A stretch of DNA of 64,000 bases from Chitinophaga dinghuensis. Lineage in GTDB: Bacteria; Bacteroidota; Bacteroidia; Chitinophagales; Chitinophagaceae. This document shows positions 35,933 to 44,939 of the stretch, piece by piece; within the stretch, counting starts at the first letter, position 1; every line of letters starts with the position of its first letter. Under the pieces are notes generated by a model. That model ran no database searches. It was not told the DNA's origin and was given only the letters and a program-made list of their open reading frames with translations. A program made the translations under genes and the position numbers. The stretch covers positions 1,054,001 to 1,118,000 of the forward strand of contig NZ_QLMA01000001.1 in the NCBI RefSeq assembly GCF_003259435.1. The letters run 5' to 3'.

Positions 35933-36178
35933 AAACATTCGCTCTAGTTCCTTTGCTGCATTGCTGCTTATGCTGCTCTGCGTGAAACAAACACTCGCTC
36001 TAATTCCTTTGCTGCTTTGCCTCTTTGCTGCTCTGCGTGAAACAAACATTCGCTCTAGTTCCTTTGCTGCTTTGCCCCTTTGCTGCTCTGCGTGAAACAA
36101 ACATTCGCTCTAGTTCCTTTGCTGCTTTGCCCCTTTGCTGCTTTGCGTGAAACAAACTCGCGCTAATCCGCGTGAAAC
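35933..36178. repeat. Tandem array of a 55-bp repeat, four full units plus a remnant
   Basis: Units start at 35933 (56 bp), 35989, 36044 and 36099 (55 bp each), then a degenerate short unit from 36154. Each reads AAACATTCGCTCTAGTTCC, then CTTTGCTGC repeats, then GCGTGAAAC. No spacer sequence separates the units. Together with the inverted copy at 35812 it fills the 397-base gap between the HD-Pnk and dcd genes. Confidence 0.92.
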
Positions 36179-36189
36179 AAACTCGCGCG

Positions 36190-36726
36190 TTAGAATTCGT
36201 TTTTCCACATCATACTTTCCACTGGTCTGATGGTGCGGCCGTTATATTTTGCGTTGCCTTTTTTGTTATAGAATGTTTCCACATCTCCTTCTACCACAAA
36301 GTAAATCAGCTGTCCGATAGGCATACCGGCGTATACGCGAACAGGTTGTGCACAGGAAATTTCCAGTGTCCAGGTATTGCAGAAGCCTACGTCTCCTTTA
36401 CCAGCGGTGGCATGAATATCGATGCCCAAACGGCCTGTGCTGGACTTTCCTTCCAGGAAAGGCACATGGGCGTGGGTTTCCGTATATTCCAGTGTAACGC
36501 CCAGGTATAAGGTACCTGGTTGCAGCACATATCCTTCTTCCGGAATCTCAAAATGTTCAATCTCGTTATGCTGGCGTGCATCCAATATGCGATCCCGATA
36601 GGTGGCCAGATACTTGCCCAGGTGTACGTCATAGGAGTTGGTACCAAGATATTTCCTGTCGTATGGAGATATCACGATGGTGCCTTTTTCGATTTCCTCC
36701 AGTATGCGCTTGTCAGACAAAATCAT
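36190..36726 (-). CDS. dcd: dCTP deaminase
   Basis: 178 residues, standard length. The N-terminus is MILSDKRILEEIEKGTIVISP and the trimeric dUTPase-like fold has TNSYDVHLG, EGYVLQPGTLYLGVTLEYTE and the signature EGKSSTGRLGIDIHATAGKGDVGF. It deaminates dCTP to dUTP, feeding dTMP synthesis. The last codons abut the repeat array. Divergent from the phosphopantetheinyl transferase. Confidence 0.95.
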   Translation of the reverse strand: MILSDKRILEEIEKGTIVISPYDRKYLGTNSYDVHLGKYLATYRDRILDARQHNEIEHFEIPEEGYVLQPGTLYLGVTLEYTETHAHVPFLEGKSSTGRLGIDIHATAGKGDVGFCNTWTLEISCAQPVRVYAGMPIGQLIYFVVEGDVETFYNKKGNAKYNGRTIRPVESMMWKNEF

Positions 36727-36849
36727 GTGCTTAGGTAGTTTGCTTTAGCTGTTAGTAATTTGGATTGGTAGGAAAAAGCGGTTAAAGAAAAGCTAATATG
36801 TGCCGGAAATGCGCTTTTATTCACCCTTTTTCTATTAATTTGGCAAGAT

Positions 36850-37473
36850 ATGCCATTAATACGTACCATACAAATTGATCCGGACACCAGACTGGGGTTG
36901 TGGAAAATTAGTGAACAAGAAGATTATTTCCGGAGCAAAATAACGATTAGCAGAGATATTCATCACCCGCACAAGCGGCTGCAACACTATGCAGGACGTT
37001 TGCTACTGGTGACCCTTTTTCCGGATTTCCCGATGCATGAGGTCATCGTTGGAGATACCCGTAAACCGATGTTGCAGTGTGGAAGCTATCATTTTTCAAT
37101 TTCCCATTGCGGCGATTATGCTGCGGCGATCGTTAGCCGTAAATCCGCTGTAGGCATAGATATTGAAGGCGTTCAGCCGAAAATCGGAAAGGTAGCGCAT
37201 AAGTTCTTATCGCCTGTAGAACAGGCCTTCATCGATCCGGTAAATATGCTAAAGCATCAGACAGTCTGCTGGAGCGCCAAAGAGGCCATGTTCAAGTGGT
37301 ATGGCCTTGGTAGCGTGGATTTCAGAGAAAATATGCAGTTGGAACCATTTCCTTTTATGCCGGCAGGATTTATTCAGGCCGATTTTGTGAAGCCGGATAC
37401 AAATACGCGATTATATTTGCAATATATATTGGAAGATGACCTGTGCCTTGCCTGGACGCATCCTGTAGGATAA
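36850..37473 (+). CDS. 4'-phosphopantetheinyl transferase superfamily protein
   Basis: 207 residues, Sfp-type two-lobed size. Motifs: FSISHCGDYAAAIVS, then SAVGIDIEG with the Mg-binding Asp/Glu pair, and CWSAKEAMFKWYG. It transfers the phosphopantetheine arm from CoA onto carrier proteins, most likely the ACP of fatty-acid synthesis since no polyketide or peptide synthetase is nearby. It starts a run of same-strand genes with aroK and DUF423. Confidence 0.93.
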   Translation: MPLIRTIQIDPDTRLGLWKISEQEDYFRSKITISRDIHHPHKRLQHYAGRLLLVTLFPDFPMHEVIVGDTRKPMLQCGSYHFSISHCGDYAAAIVSRKSAVGIDIEGVQPKIGKVAHKFLSPVEQAFIDPVNMLKHQTVCWSAKEAMFKWYGLGSVDFRENMQLEPFPFMPAGFIQADFVKPDTNTRLYLQYILEDDLCLAWTHPVG

Positions 37474-37514
37474 GACACTGACCTTCAAACTAATTTTTAA
37501 TAGTTTCGTTATCT

Positions 37515-38018
37515 ATGAAGATATTTTTACTCGGTTTTATGGGAGCCGGCAAATCCTATTGGGGTAAACAACTTGCAGAACACTGGCAGGTACCTTACTA
37601 TGATCTGGATGAAGTGATCGTGGAGGCAGAAGAAATGGCTATCAGTGATATCTTCGCTACCAAGGGAGAAGATTACTTCCGGGAAAAGGAAAGTATGCTG
37701 CTCCGTGAACTCTCCAGGCAGGATAGCTTCCTGATCTCCTGCGGAGGAGGTACTCCCTGCTTCCAGGATAACATGGACTTCATGAACGAAAAAGGAACTA
37801 CCGTTTGGATAAATCCGTCTGTTGCTGCCATGGTGGAACGCCTGACCCGGAAAAAGTCGAAGCGCCCACTGATTCAGGACCTGGAGGATGAAGACCTGAA
37901 CGATTACGTAGAAATGAAACTGGCCGAAAGACGCCAGTTCTACGAACAGTCCAGGCACATCATCTCCTCGGATCATATTACCCTGGATACATTTACAAAA
38001 AATATAGATCATGCATAA
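37515..38018 (+). CDS. aroK: Shikimate kinase
   Basis: 167 residues. The P-loop is GFMGAGKSYW (residues 7-16), followed by the shikimate-binding DLDEVIVEAEEMAISDIF, ATKGEDYFREKES and the GGGTP motif (CGGGTPCF). The lid region KKSKRPLIQD follows. It phosphorylates shikimate in aromatic amino-acid synthesis in the cytoplasm. The stop overlaps the DUF423 start by 8 bases, so the two are cotranslated. Confidence 0.95.
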   Translation: MKIFLLGFMGAGKSYWGKQLAEHWQVPYYDLDEVIVEAEEMAISDIFATKGEDYFREKESMLLRELSRQDSFLISCGGGTPCFQDNMDFMNEKGTTVWINPSVAAMVERLTRKKSKRPLIQDLEDEDLNDYVEMKLAERRQFYEQSRHIISSDHITLDTFTKNIDHA

Positions 38019-38403
38019 GAGTTTTTTAGTTTGGGCAGCCGCTTTAGGGGCGCTGGCAGTAGTTTTGGGCGCATTTGGCGCACATAAGCTGAAAGAGCTG
38101 GTTCCTCCTGAAACGGTAAGTACTTTTCAGACAGGCGTTACCTATCAGTTTTATCATGTTTTTGCTTTACTGGCAACAGGAATCCTGTTTGCCTATGCTC
38201 CGGGTTCCCAGATGTTATGGGCCGGCAGATGCTTTATAATCGGCATCTTCCTCTTCTCCGGATCATTATATCTGCTCACAATGCTGAAGGCCACCGAAAC
38301 AGTAGGCCTTTCCAAACTGGGCATCATCACTCCCATAGGCGGCGTCTTCTTTATCGTCGGCTGGGTACTGCTGCTGCTCTCCATATTAAAAATCAAAGCG
38401 TAA
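38011..38403 (+). CDS. DUF423 membrane protein
   Basis: 130 residues with four predicted membrane helices. The family signatures GAFGAHKLKE (residues 21-30), GVTYQFYHVFALL and ITPIGGVFFIVGWV are all present. Function unknown; widely conserved in bacteria. Overlaps aroK by 8 bases and ends before a strong terminator. Confidence 0.93.
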   Translation: MHKSFLVWAAALGALAVVLGAFGAHKLKELVPPETVSTFQTGVTYQFYHVFALLATGILFAYAPGSQMLWAGRCFIIGIFLFSGSLYLLTMLKATETVGLSKLGIITPIGGVFFIVGWVLLLLSILKIKA

Positions 38404-38412
38404 AAAATTTCG

Positions 38413-38449
38413 AAAATGCTTTGTGCAGCTAATTCGCACAAAGCATTTT
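38413..38449 (+). terminator. Terminator after DUF423
   Basis: Perfect 14-bp stem AAAATGCTTTGTGC / GCACAAAGCATTTT followed by TTTATTT. Confidence 0.92.
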
Positions 38450-38469
38450 TTTATTTAAGTATATTCACG

Positions 38470-39888
38470 ATGCGGAAATATGTATGGGCGCTGATAACTT
38501 GCCTCTGTGGAGGACTTTCAGCTGTTGCGCAAACAGCCGGTAATGTATCCGGTAACTGGTACGGTATCCTGAAAACGAACCAGGAAAAACTTAGATTCAC
38601 GATTAACCTCACCCAAAAGGCAAGTGCCCTTAGCGGTACCATCGCTTTCCCGGATAAATCCCAACAATCCAGAACTTTTGATAGCGCCAGTTTGAAAGAT
38701 GGTATCCTCTTTCTGCAACTGAAAGCCTACGATCTCGTTTTTGTAGGAAAAGCACAGCCAGAAGCCAATAATATCAATGGCCGACTCATCTGGGGAAATA
38801 TTAAAGAGAATGTAACGTTAACTCATAAAGAGATTAAAGCCGAGGAGCTGTATGAAAGACCTCAGGAACCCAAACCTCCTTTTCCTTATCACACAGAGGA
38901 GCTGACTTTCCTGAATGAACACGACAGCGTAAGATTGGCAGGAACTTTGACATTGCCTGCTGGCGCTATGGGCGATTGTCCGGTGATCGTTATGATTTCC
39001 GGCGCTGGCCAGCAAAACCGGGATAATGAAATTGCCCGTCATAAAATGTTTCTGGTGATGGCTGATTATTTCGCCAAACATGGTATCGCTACGCTTCGTT
39101 ATGACGACAGAGGCATAGGAGGATCAGGGGGAGACGCGGATACTACAGATATCGAGGGGTACGCCCGTGATGCGGCTGCAGCAGTACGTTACCTCAAAGG
39201 AAGAAAAGAAGTAGACAAACATAATATCGGATTACTGGGCTTTGGAGAAGGTTCCATCGCTGCGCAGATAGTAGCAGCAGATAATCCTACTATCTCTTTT
39301 CTGATTTCCATGGGTGGAATGGGCGTTAGCGGCAGAGAATACATCGATCAGAAAATGATTGCTGTAGGTAGAGCATATGGTCAGTCTGATGCCGAGATCA
39401 AAGATCATCTCAAACAAACAAAACCTTACTGGGATGCATGGGCCGCCAATGTGCCATACGAACAGGCTAAAGCCAATGCAGCAAAAGTACTGGAACAGGC
39501 ATACGAAACGTTACCAAAGGATTATAAACAAGGCGTAACGAAAGAACAATTTGCGCAAGCTGATAACATAAGTCCGGAAATGTTGTCTATATTACGTTAT
39601 CAACCTGTCACCAACTTGAAACGCATCAAATGCGCATTCATGGCAATTAACGGAAACAACGATCTGACGGTCAATGCAGATAGTAATCTGAAAGCGCTGG
39701 AACAAGGTTTGTTAGAGAATGGAAATAACATGGTAACTGTCCGTAAATTCGCAGGACTAAATCATTTGTTTCAGCAATGCAAAACCTGCACAGAAGATGA
39801 GTATGTGGAGCTGGAGCAAACCATCGACCCATTGGTGCCTGAATTTATTACCCATTGGGTATTGCAGTTGATACCGTCAGGCAGGTAG
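38470..39888 (+). CDS. Alpha/beta hydrolase family protein lacking the nucleophile Ser
   Basis: 472 residues from ATG at 38470, giving a signal peptide MRKYVWALITCLCGGLSAVAQ. An N-terminal beta-rich domain (residues 25-130) precedes the hydrolase fold (MISGAGQQNRDNE, GIATLRYDDRGIGGSGGD). The nucleophile elbow, normally G-H-S-E-G-G in this group, reads GFGEGS, with G259 where Ser should be. Asp (NGNNDLTV) and His (GLNHLFQ) remain. This predicts a pseudoenzyme or a lost peptidase activity. Exported by the signal peptide. Upstream of ftsK by 20 bases, possibly cotranscribed. Confidence 0.88.
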   Translation: MRKYVWALITCLCGGLSAVAQTAGNVSGNWYGILKTNQEKLRFTINLTQKASALSGTIAFPDKSQQSRTFDSASLKDGILFLQLKAYDLVFVGKAQPEANNINGRLIWGNIKENVTLTHKEIKAEELYERPQEPKPPFPYHTEELTFLNEHDSVRLAGTLTLPAGAMGDCPVIVMISGAGQQNRDNEIARHKMFLVMADYFAKHGIATLRYDDRGIGGSGGDADTTDIEGYARDAAAAVRYLKGRKEVDKHNIGLLGFGEGSIAAQIVAADNPTISFLISMGGMGVSGREYIDQKMIAVGRAYGQSDAEIKDHLKQTKPYWDAWAANVPYEQAKANAAKVLEQAYETLPKDYKQGVTKEQFAQADNISPEMLSILRYQPVTNLKRIKCAFMAINGNNDLTVNADSNLKALEQGLLENGNNMVTVRKFAGLNHLFQQCKTCTEDEYVELEQTIDPLVPEFITHWVLQLIPSGR

Positions 39889-39908
39889 TCCCAATTTATA
39901 GAGAAATT

Positions 39909-42587
39909 ATGTCCAAGAATAAACTGAAAACCGAAAAACCAGAAAGTAAAAAAGCCAAAGCTGCACCAGCCCCGAACCCGGAAGTATTGAAGAAAGATAA
40001 GGAGCCTGAGGTGAAAGTGAAAGAGCTGGTCAAAGATGAGCGTACCCATAAAGTAATGGGTGTGTTCTTTCTATTACTCTCCCTGTACTGTTTCATTGCC
40101 TTCACTTCCTATATTTTTTCGTGGGAAGAAGATTTCGATAAAGTTAACCGATACTCGACAAAAGAATTATTCTTTGGAGATGTGAAAGTGGATAACCTCC
40201 TGGGAAGGCTGGGAGCTTATGTTTCACATGGTTTCTTCTACAAAGGATTTGGAGTAGCCTCTTATTTGTTTTGCTATTTCTTTTTCCTGTTAGGCGTCAA
40301 TTTTATTGTGGGCCGCCGTGTATTCAGGGTTTGGCGCAACGTTAAATATATTCTCTTCGGCCTGCTGTTCATCAGCATGACGATGTCTTTCCTTTCTTTC
40401 GGCGCCGAATTCCCCTGGGGAGGAGCAGTTGGAAATGCCCTCAACAAATGGGGAACAGGCTTCGTTGGTAAAACAGGTACTGCACTGTTCCTGTTGGTAA
40501 CAGGACTGGCATGGCTGATATGGAAGTTCAATTTCGATTTCAAATGGCCGGAAAGAAAACCGAAACCGCCTAAACCTGCACCTGTACCAATGGCTGCGGC
40601 TACAGCTACTGCTGCGCCAGTTGTACCTCCAGCCGCTGTACCAGAAAAAGTACAACAATCGCCGATTGCTGCCGCTAAAGGAAATGGGCTGAAAGAGGAT
40701 GGAGGCGTAATGGTCATTCCGCCAGGAGACCCCGAAGAGGAAGAAGAACTACCCGCTATGCACCTGGTGGAAAAAGAAGACATCACCGTAATCCCGGCAC
40801 ACATACCGCATACCGTACCACTGGCAATGCCGGAACCGGAAATAATGGCGCCAGTCATTGAAGAGGAAGATGAAGAAGATTATACAGATGAAGAGCTGGA
40901 AGCCGCAGGGCCCATGCTCTATATAGATGATAAGCTGGAAAAACCACAGGAACTGGAAATCAACCAGGAACCTGTTGCCAGGAAAAAGAATAATGCACCG
41001 GAAGTTGCCTTCGAAATCAAGCCGACTTACAATGATGAGGAGGAAGAAGAAGTAACGCCTGTGCATACAGCCGTGTCCGTAGATCCTTTTGATCCGGCAC
41101 TGGATCTCAGTAACTATAAATATCCGGGACTGGATTTACTAGCCAACCACAGTGCGGATAAAGTGATCGTACAGGACACCGGTGAGCTGGAGAAAAACAA
41201 AAACCAGATCATCGATACGCTGAAGAACTATGATATTTCTATTCAGAAAATTTCGGCTACAGTAGGGCCTACCGTGACGCTCTATGAGATTGTTCCGGCC
41301 GCAGGCGTACGTATCTCCCGTATCAAAAATCTGGAAGATGATATCGCCTTGAGCCTTTCTGCTTTGGGTATCCGTATCATCGCGCCTATTCCTGGAAAAG
41401 GAACCATTGGTATTGAAGTGCCGAATGTGAAGAAGTCCATCGTTTCTCTGAAAAACCTGCTTGCTTCAGAGAAGTTCCAGAACAGCACCATGGACCTGCC
41501 AATTGCAATAGGTAAAAAGATTGATAATGAGAACTTTATCGCGGATCTGGCAAAAATGCCACACTTGCTGATGGCAGGTGCTACGGGTCAGGGTAAGTCG
41601 GTGGGTATCAATACATTGCTGGTATCGCTGCTCTATAAAAAGCATCCATCCCAGCTGAAATTTGTACTGGTGGACCCGAAAAAAGTGGAATTATCCCTTT
41701 ATAAGTTAATTGAGAAGCACTTCTTAGCCAAATTACCAGGTGAGGATGATGCTATTATTACTGATACAAAGAAGGTTATACATACGCTCAATGCGTTATG
41801 TATAGAAATGGATTTGCGGTACGACCTGTTGAAGGAAGCGGGTACCCGTAATATCAAAGAGTATAACAGCAAGTTTACACAACGTCGGTTGAATCCGCAG
41901 AAAGGTCATCGTTATCTGCCGTTTATTGTGCTAGTAGTGGATGAGTTTGCGGACCTGATCATGACGGCGGGTAAAGAGGTGGAAATGCCGATAGCGCGAC
42001 TGGCACAGCTGGCCCGTGCGGTAGGTATTCACCTGATCATTGCAACGCAACGTCCGTCTGTAAACATTATCACGGGTACGATCAAAGCGAACTTCCCGGC
42101 ACGTATCGCCTTTAAGGTATCTTCCAAAATCGACTCCCGTACCATCCTGGATATAGGTGGGGCGGAACAGCTGATTGGTCAGGGGGATATGCTGGTGTCA
42201 TTCAACGGAGAGCTGGTGAGGCTGCAATGTGCCTTTGTGGATACGCCGGAAGTGGAGAGCGTGGCGGAATTCATCGGGAACCAGAAAGGGTATCCAGATG
42301 CCTTCCTGCTGCCGGAATATGTAGATGATAAAGATACCGAAGGAAGGGAATTCAGTCTGGCAGACAGAGACCCGTTATTTGAAGAGGCCGCTCAGGTGAT
42401 TGTTCAAACCCAGCAGGGTTCTACCTCGCTACTGCAACGCAGGATGAAACTGGGGTACAACCGGGCAGGGCGACTCATGGATCAGCTGGAAGCGGCTGGT
42501 ATTGTGGGCCCGAACATGGGTAGTAAAGCCAGAGAAGTACTGGTGAAATCAGATATGGAGCTACAAGAGATTCTGGATACTTTGTAA
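39909..42587 (+). CDS. ftsK: DNA translocase FtsK
   Basis: 892 residues from ATG at 39909; an upstream in-frame start at 39855 would overlap the hydrolase stop. Four or five membrane helices lie between about residues 50 and 205. A Pro/Ala/Glu-rich linker follows to about 400, then the FtsK motor: Walker A GATGQGKSVGIN, Walker B FIVLVVDEFADLIM, RPSVNIITGTIKANFPARIAF, and the C-terminal gamma winged helix (LLQRRMKLGYNRAGRLMDQLE). It pumps DNA at the division septum for chromosome-dimer resolution. Confidence 0.96.
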   Translation: MSKNKLKTEKPESKKAKAAPAPNPEVLKKDKEPEVKVKELVKDERTHKVMGVFFLLLSLYCFIAFTSYIFSWEEDFDKVNRYSTKELFFGDVKVDNLLGRLGAYVSHGFFYKGFGVASYLFCYFFFLLGVNFIVGRRVFRVWRNVKYILFGLLFISMTMSFLSFGAEFPWGGAVGNALNKWGTGFVGKTGTALFLLVTGLAWLIWKFNFDFKWPERKPKPPKPAPVPMAAATATAAPVVPPAAVPEKVQQSPIAAAKGNGLKEDGGVMVIPPGDPEEEEELPAMHLVEKEDITVIPAHIPHTVPLAMPEPEIMAPVIEEEDEEDYTDEELEAAGPMLYIDDKLEKPQELEINQEPVARKKNNAPEVAFEIKPTYNDEEEEEVTPVHTAVSVDPFDPALDLSNYKYPGLDLLANHSADKVIVQDTGELEKNKNQIIDTLKNYDISIQKISATVGPTVTLYEIVPAAGVRISRIKNLEDDIALSLSALGIRIIAPIPGKGTIGIEVPNVKKSIVSLKNLLASEKFQNSTMDLPIAIGKKIDNENFIADLAKMPHLLMAGATGQGKSVGINTLLVSLLYKKHPSQLKFVLVDPKKVELSLYKLIEKHFLAKLPGEDDAIITDTKKVIHTLNALCIEMDLRYDLLKEAGTRNIKEYNSKFTQRRLNPQKGHRYLPFIVLVVDEFADLIMTAGKEVEMPIARLAQLARAVGIHLIIATQRPSVNIITGTIKANFPARIAFKVSSKIDSRTILDIGGAEQLIGQGDMLVSFNGELVRLQCAFVDTPEVESVAEFIGNQKGYPDAFLLPEYVDDKDTEGREFSLADRDPLFEEAAQVIVQTQQGSTSLLQRRMKLGYNRAGRLMDQLEAAGIVGPNMGSKAREVLVKSDMELQEILDTL

Positions 42588-42720
42588 ATAATTATTAAAG
42601 AAAACGTTAATATAGTCACGCTTTCATTGAAATATCCGAATTTTGAGCAGCAAAAATGACACTAATGACCTATCGGCATAGCATTTGACAAGATAGGTCA
42701 GCAAATAAAAAAGAACTACG

Positions 42721-43386
42721 ATGAAGAAATTTGTATTAACAGGAATGTTGCTGAGCGGCATTATTTTCGGCGGTATGGTACAGGCGCAGAGCAAGGTTGC
42801 GAACGACCCTAAGGCCAAGACTATACTGGATGGAGTAAGCGCCAAATTTAAGACCCTGAAATCCGTAGTCGCCAATTTCGTCCTGAAAGTAGAAGGAGCC
42901 AATAACAGTGTAACCGACTCCAAGAAGGGTACGGTGTATATGAAAGGCCCTAAATATAAGGTGACCATGGATGGCCAGGAGATCATCAGCGATAATAAAA
43001 CTTCCTGGACATATGCAAAGGATGTCAATGAGGTTACCATCAACAACGTAGACCAGAGCGGCGGAGCCATTACTCCAGCCAAGCTGTTCACCAATTTCTA
43101 CGATAAAGACTTCCTCTATCGCCTGAATCCGGAAACCACTGAAAAGGGCAAAGTGCTTCAGAACATTGAAATGACGCCTACAGATAAATCTAAAAATATC
43201 TTTAAAGTGATCGTTTCTGTGGACAAAAAAGCCCAAAATATTGCCAAAATGAAGGTTTTTGAGAAAAATGGCAATCATTACACCTACGAAATCACGAATT
43301 TTACCCCTAATGCACCCGTTACCGACGCAACATTCATCTTTGATGCGAAGAAATATCCTGGTGTAGAAGTGGTAGACCTGAGGTAA
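42721..43386 (+). CDS. LolA-like outer-membrane lipoprotein carrier
   Basis: 221 residues. Signal peptide MKKFVLTGMLLSGIIFGGMVQA. The LolA-like fold is shown by ILDGVSAKFKTLKSVVANFVL, KGTVYMKGPKYKVTMDGQE and ITNFTPNAPVTDATFIFD. LolA carries lipoproteins across the periplasm. The gene lies 134 bases after ftsK, an order also seen in other bacteria. Bacteroidota members are diverged from the proteobacterial protein. Confidence 0.87.
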   Translation: MKKFVLTGMLLSGIIFGGMVQAQSKVANDPKAKTILDGVSAKFKTLKSVVANFVLKVEGANNSVTDSKKGTVYMKGPKYKVTMDGQEIISDNKTSWTYAKDVNEVTINNVDQSGGAITPAKLFTNFYDKDFLYRLNPETTEKGKVLQNIEMTPTDKSKNIFKVIVSVDKKAQNIAKMKVFEKNGNHYTYEITNFTPNAPVTDATFIFDAKKYPGVEVVDLR

Positions 43387-43420
43387 TTAATTCCAAATAC
43401 CGGAATTCACAATTAATTTC

Positions 43421-43428
43421 TACCTTTG
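43421..43428 (+). promoter_or_regulatory. -7 box of lpdA
   Basis: TACCTTTG, a TAnnTTTG match, 26 bases before the lpdA ATG. Confidence 0.6.
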
Positions 43429-43454
43429 GCAAGTTTCAATAAAAAATAAACAAT

Positions 43455-44861
43455 ATGGCATACGACGTAATCGTAATTGGTAGTGGGCCCGGCGGATATG
43501 TGGCTGCTATCCGTGCTTCTCAGCTGGGATTTAAAACCGCTATCGTGGAAAGAGAAAACCTGGGTGGTATCTGTTTAAACTGGGGCTGTATTCCTACTAA
43601 AGCATTATTAAAATCTGCACAGGTATTTGAATATATGCAGCATTCCAAAGATTATGGTATCTCCGTTGCGGATGCACAGGTGGACTTCCCGGCAGTGATC
43701 AAACGTAGTCGTGGCGTTGCTGATAAAATGAGCAGGGGCGTTCAGTTCCTGATGAAGAAAAATAAGATTGATGTGTTGATGGGCAATGGTAAAGTAAAAG
43801 CCAAAGGCCAGGTAGAAGTTACCGACAAAGACGGTAAAGCTACTGCATACGACGCTAAACATATCATCCTGGCAACAGGTGCACGTGCACGTGAACTGCC
43901 TAACCTGAAAATCGATGGTAAAAAGGTAATCGGTTACCGCGAAGCGCTGGTACTGCCTGAAATGCCTAAATCCATGATCGTAGTAGGTTCCGGTGCAATC
44001 GGAGTGGAATTCGCTTATTTCTACGCTACTATGGGTACTAAAGTTACCATCGTAGAGTTCATGCCACGCATCGTTCCAGTGGAAGATGAAGATATCTCCA
44101 AAGAACTGGAAAAAATCTACAAAAAGAAAGGTATCGATATTATGACCAACGCCAGCGTTGAATCTGTAGAAAGTGCAGGCAACGGCGTGAAAGCGAAAGT
44201 TAAAACTGCTACCGGCGAGATCACCCTCGAAGCGGATGTAGTACTGAGCGCTGTTGGTATCGCTGCTAATATCGAAAACATCGGTCTGGAAACAGTAGGT
44301 GTTAAAACCGATAAAGGCCGTGTAACCGTTGATAAATACTATGCAACCAATGTTCCTGGCATCTATGCTATCGGTGACATGGTTCCTGGTCAGGCACTGG
44401 CTCACGTTGCTTCTAAAGAAGCCATCGTTTGCGTGGAAGCTATCGCTTACAACGAGAAGAAATACGCTCACAAACCTGCTACCATCGACTATATGAACAT
44501 CCCTGGATGTACTTATTGCGCTCCTGAAGTAGCTTCTGTAGGTTATACCGAAAAAGCAGCTAAAGAAGCTGGTTACGAAGTGAAAGTGGGTAAATTCCCA
44601 TTCTCTGCTTCCGGAAAAGCTACCGCTGCAGGCGCACCAGAAGGTTTCGTAAAAGTAATCTTCGACGCGAAATACGGCGAATGGCTGGGTACCCACATGA
44701 TCGGTGCGAACGTTACCGAAATCATCGCGGAAACAGTAGTTGCACGCAAACTGGAAACTACTTACCAGGAAGTACTGGATTCAATCCACCCACACCCTAC
44801 TATGAGCGAGTCTGTAAAAGACGCGATCGAAGTAGCTTACGGCGAAGCGATCCACCTGTAA
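43455..44861 (+). CDS. lpdA: Dihydrolipoyl dehydrogenase
   Basis: 468 residues. FAD site GSGPGGY (9-15), redox pair C40/C45 in GGICLNWGCIPTK, NAD site VGSGAIGVEFAYFYATMG, second FAD site YAIGDMV, and the catalytic His-Glu pair in HPHPTMSE at the dimer interface. It is the E3 component of pyruvate and 2-oxoglutarate dehydrogenase complexes and of glycine cleavage. Monocistronic, with its own promoter box and terminator. Confidence 0.96.
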   Translation: MAYDVIVIGSGPGGYVAAIRASQLGFKTAIVERENLGGICLNWGCIPTKALLKSAQVFEYMQHSKDYGISVADAQVDFPAVIKRSRGVADKMSRGVQFLMKKNKIDVLMGNGKVKAKGQVEVTDKDGKATAYDAKHIILATGARARELPNLKIDGKKVIGYREALVLPEMPKSMIVVGSGAIGVEFAYFYATMGTKVTIVEFMPRIVPVEDEDISKELEKIYKKKGIDIMTNASVESVESAGNGVKAKVKTATGEITLEADVVLSAVGIAANIENIGLETVGVKTDKGRVTVDKYYATNVPGIYAIGDMVPGQALAHVASKEAIVCVEAIAYNEKKYAHKPATIDYMNIPGCTYCAPEVASVGYTEKAAKEAGYEVKVGKFPFSASGKATAAGAPEGFVKVIFDAKYGEWLGTHMIGANVTEIIAETVVARKLETTYQEVLDSIHPHPTMSESVKDAIEVAYGEAIHL

Positions 44862-44890
44862 TGTTTACATACTTAATTAAGCATACACGA

Positions 44891-44918
44891 AAAAGCCCTC
44901 GCATCTGCGAGGGCTTTT
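44891..44918. terminator. Bidirectional terminator between lpdA and the subtilase
   Basis: Perfect 13-bp stem AAAAGCCCTCGCA / TGCGAGGGCTTTT with a TC loop. Confidence 0.93.
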
Positions 44919-44939
44919 CTATTTCAAGAAGATATTATC

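Noticed and set aside
35867..36100. Peptide of repeated QQRGKAAKELERMF-like units
   Set aside because: It is a translation of the 55-bp tandem repeat and has no start signal or homologue that I recognise.
35933..36178. CRISPR array
   Set aside because: The units are 55-bp direct tandem copies without unique spacers, and no cas genes are near.
43608..44696. 362-residue minus-strand frame inside lpdA
   Set aside because: It lies fully antisense to the dehydrogenase and is rich in Phe/Ser/Cys with no domain signal, as expected of a shadow frame.
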